Part shown: piece after piece, positions 9,311 through 10,000 of the stretch | How positions within the stretch are numbered: the stretch's first letter is position 1 | Layout of the letters: each line of letters begins with the position of its first letter | Source: Trachelipus rathkii | Taxonomy: Eukaryota; Arthropoda; Malacostraca; Isopoda; Trachelipodidae | Reading direction: 5' to 3' | Length of the DNA: 10,000 nucleotides | NCBI GenBank assembly: GCA_015478945.1 | Contig: JABUQX010061721.1 | Location: 1 to 10,000 of the forward strand | Position numbers and translations under genes: made by a program | Notes under the pieces: generated by a model | What the model was told of the DNA's origin: nothing | The model's input: only the letters and a program-made list of their open reading frames with translations | Database searches by the model: none

Positions 9311-9780
9311 AAGAAAGATGCGACGATAAGTTTAAATTTTTTTTTCAAATGTATTTTAAAATTATGTACGTTCGCTTTTTGGGACCGGTCAGTAGAAGAT
9401 TATTCTTATATCAGTAATATCATTAATATCAATAATATTTTTAGAAAGATATGAGAATAATTCTATATTCTTTTCAAAGGTATTTTTAAAGTTAGGTATC
9501 GGTCATTCTTTGAAGGCATTAAAATAGGTTAGGCCTAGTACAAACTAGATCAGTACTAAATTAATAAAAAGTCAAGAGTTTTCATCTTGGTATCTGAATA
9601 ATTTAAATTAATTTTTATCTAACTTAAAATTGGATTTTATATAAATTATTTTCAAAGGTACTTTAAAATCAGGTTCGTTCGCTCTTTAAGGTAACATTCA
9701 AATATGTTAGGCGCCTAGTACAAAGTAGGTTAGCACTGCAATAGTATAAGATTCGTGCAAGGTCACGAAAGGTATCTAAT
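9311..9780. repeat. Degenerate tandem repeat, about three units
   Basis: A shared core, TTTTCAAAGGTATTTTAAA-like, begins at 9342, 9471 and 9649 (spacings 129 and 178). The second and third units also share a downstream stretch resembling GGTTAGG-CCTAGTACAAA-TAG-T-AG-ACT, and later GGTATCTAAT or GGTATCTGAA. The first and third share TACGTTCGCT/GGTTCGTTCGCT. The units are clearly diverged. The first lacks the CCTAGTACAAA part. This could be an old subtelomeric or interspersed satellite, or repeats within a decayed element. Confidence 0.65.
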
Positions 9781-9876
9781 CAGAATCCTTATTTTGGCAA
9801 TAGGATATTTATTTTTCCAAACGAACAATTGAACAAGCATGAAAATAAAATTATGAAGTCCATATTAAACATGTTT
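9781..9876. other. AT-rich junction before the telomere-type array
   Basis: About 95 bases of AT-rich sequence with no recognised feature lead directly into the perfect pentamer array. The transition at 9877 is abrupt. Confidence 0.5.
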
Positions 9877-10000
9877 CCTAACCTAACCTAACCTAACCTA
9901 ACCTAACCTAACCTAACCTAACCTAACCTAACCTAACCTAACCTAACCTAACCTAACCTAACCTAACCTAACCTAACCTAACCTAACCTAACCTAACCTA
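9877..10000 (+). repeat. (CCTAA)n / (TTAGG)n telomere-type array
   Basis: There are 124 bases of perfect CCTAA, almost 25 units without a mismatch, reaching the window edge, so the true length is unknown. TTAGG is the ancestral arthropod telomere unit. The same pentamer is also abundant as an internal microsatellite in penaeid shrimp genomes. On the plus strand the array is C-rich toward the right. A chromosome end lying to the right would show the G-rich TTAGG strand here, so this looks interstitial or inverted rather than a true terminus. Confidence 0.95.

Overview
This looks like a stretch of nuclear, non-coding DNA from an arthropod, most plausibly a decapod crustacean such as a penaeid shrimp. 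The window is very AT-rich. Much of it is simple repeat: (TA)n, (GA)n, (CT)n, (GATA)n, and a perfect (CCTAA)n array, which is the arthropod telomere pentamer. It contains no credible intact host gene. There is no operon structure and I see no ribosome-binding sites, tRNA, rRNA or CRISPR. The taxonomic guess rests on the repeat spectrum and one retroelement family, so it is an inference.

The one recognisable protein-coding relic is at 7091-8257. It is a dead, rearranged Penelope-like element (PLE) made of two pieces of the same reverse transcriptase (RT) gene, joined head to head at about 7439/7440. The left piece reads leftward (minus strand). It carries the upstream RT core, including a motif-A-type FDVCSLFTSFSV. 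The right piece reads rightward (plus strand). It carries the downstream RT core: an MG*PLS motif with a stop, then YVDN where YVDD is expected, then IYRKPT and the RA..LCS region. The two pieces overlap by about 147 bp, which forms a 96%-identical inverted repeat with a 202-bp spacer. Stops, frameshifts and a mutated catalytic Asp show it is a pseudogene. No GIY-YIG endonuclease part is visible.

Layout: 1-2010 is AT-rich non-coding DNA, with a marked G-over-C bias on the plus strand from about 240 to 1560. 2011-2450 is a long GA purine tract containing a GATA array. 2551-3050 is AT-rich, and 3050-4720 is less repetitive unique sequence with no recognised gene. 4721-6140 is AT-rich with the opposite bias (C over G). 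6143-6592 holds TA arrays, 6597-7090 is unrecognised flank, and 7091-8257 is the PLE relic. 8258-8591 carries short palindromes, 8592-8950 is a second TA block, and 9008-9171 is a CT tract. About 9311-9780 is a degenerate tandem repeat of roughly 130-178 bp. 9877-10000 is the (CCTAA)n array, running out of the window. Its strand orientation is the reverse of a chromosome end to the right, so it is most simply an interstitial telomere-type array.

I found no new multi-gene system. The items most worth checking are the PLE inversion chimera, the telomere-type array with its neighbouring degenerate repeat, and the strand-asymmetric AT-rich blocks.
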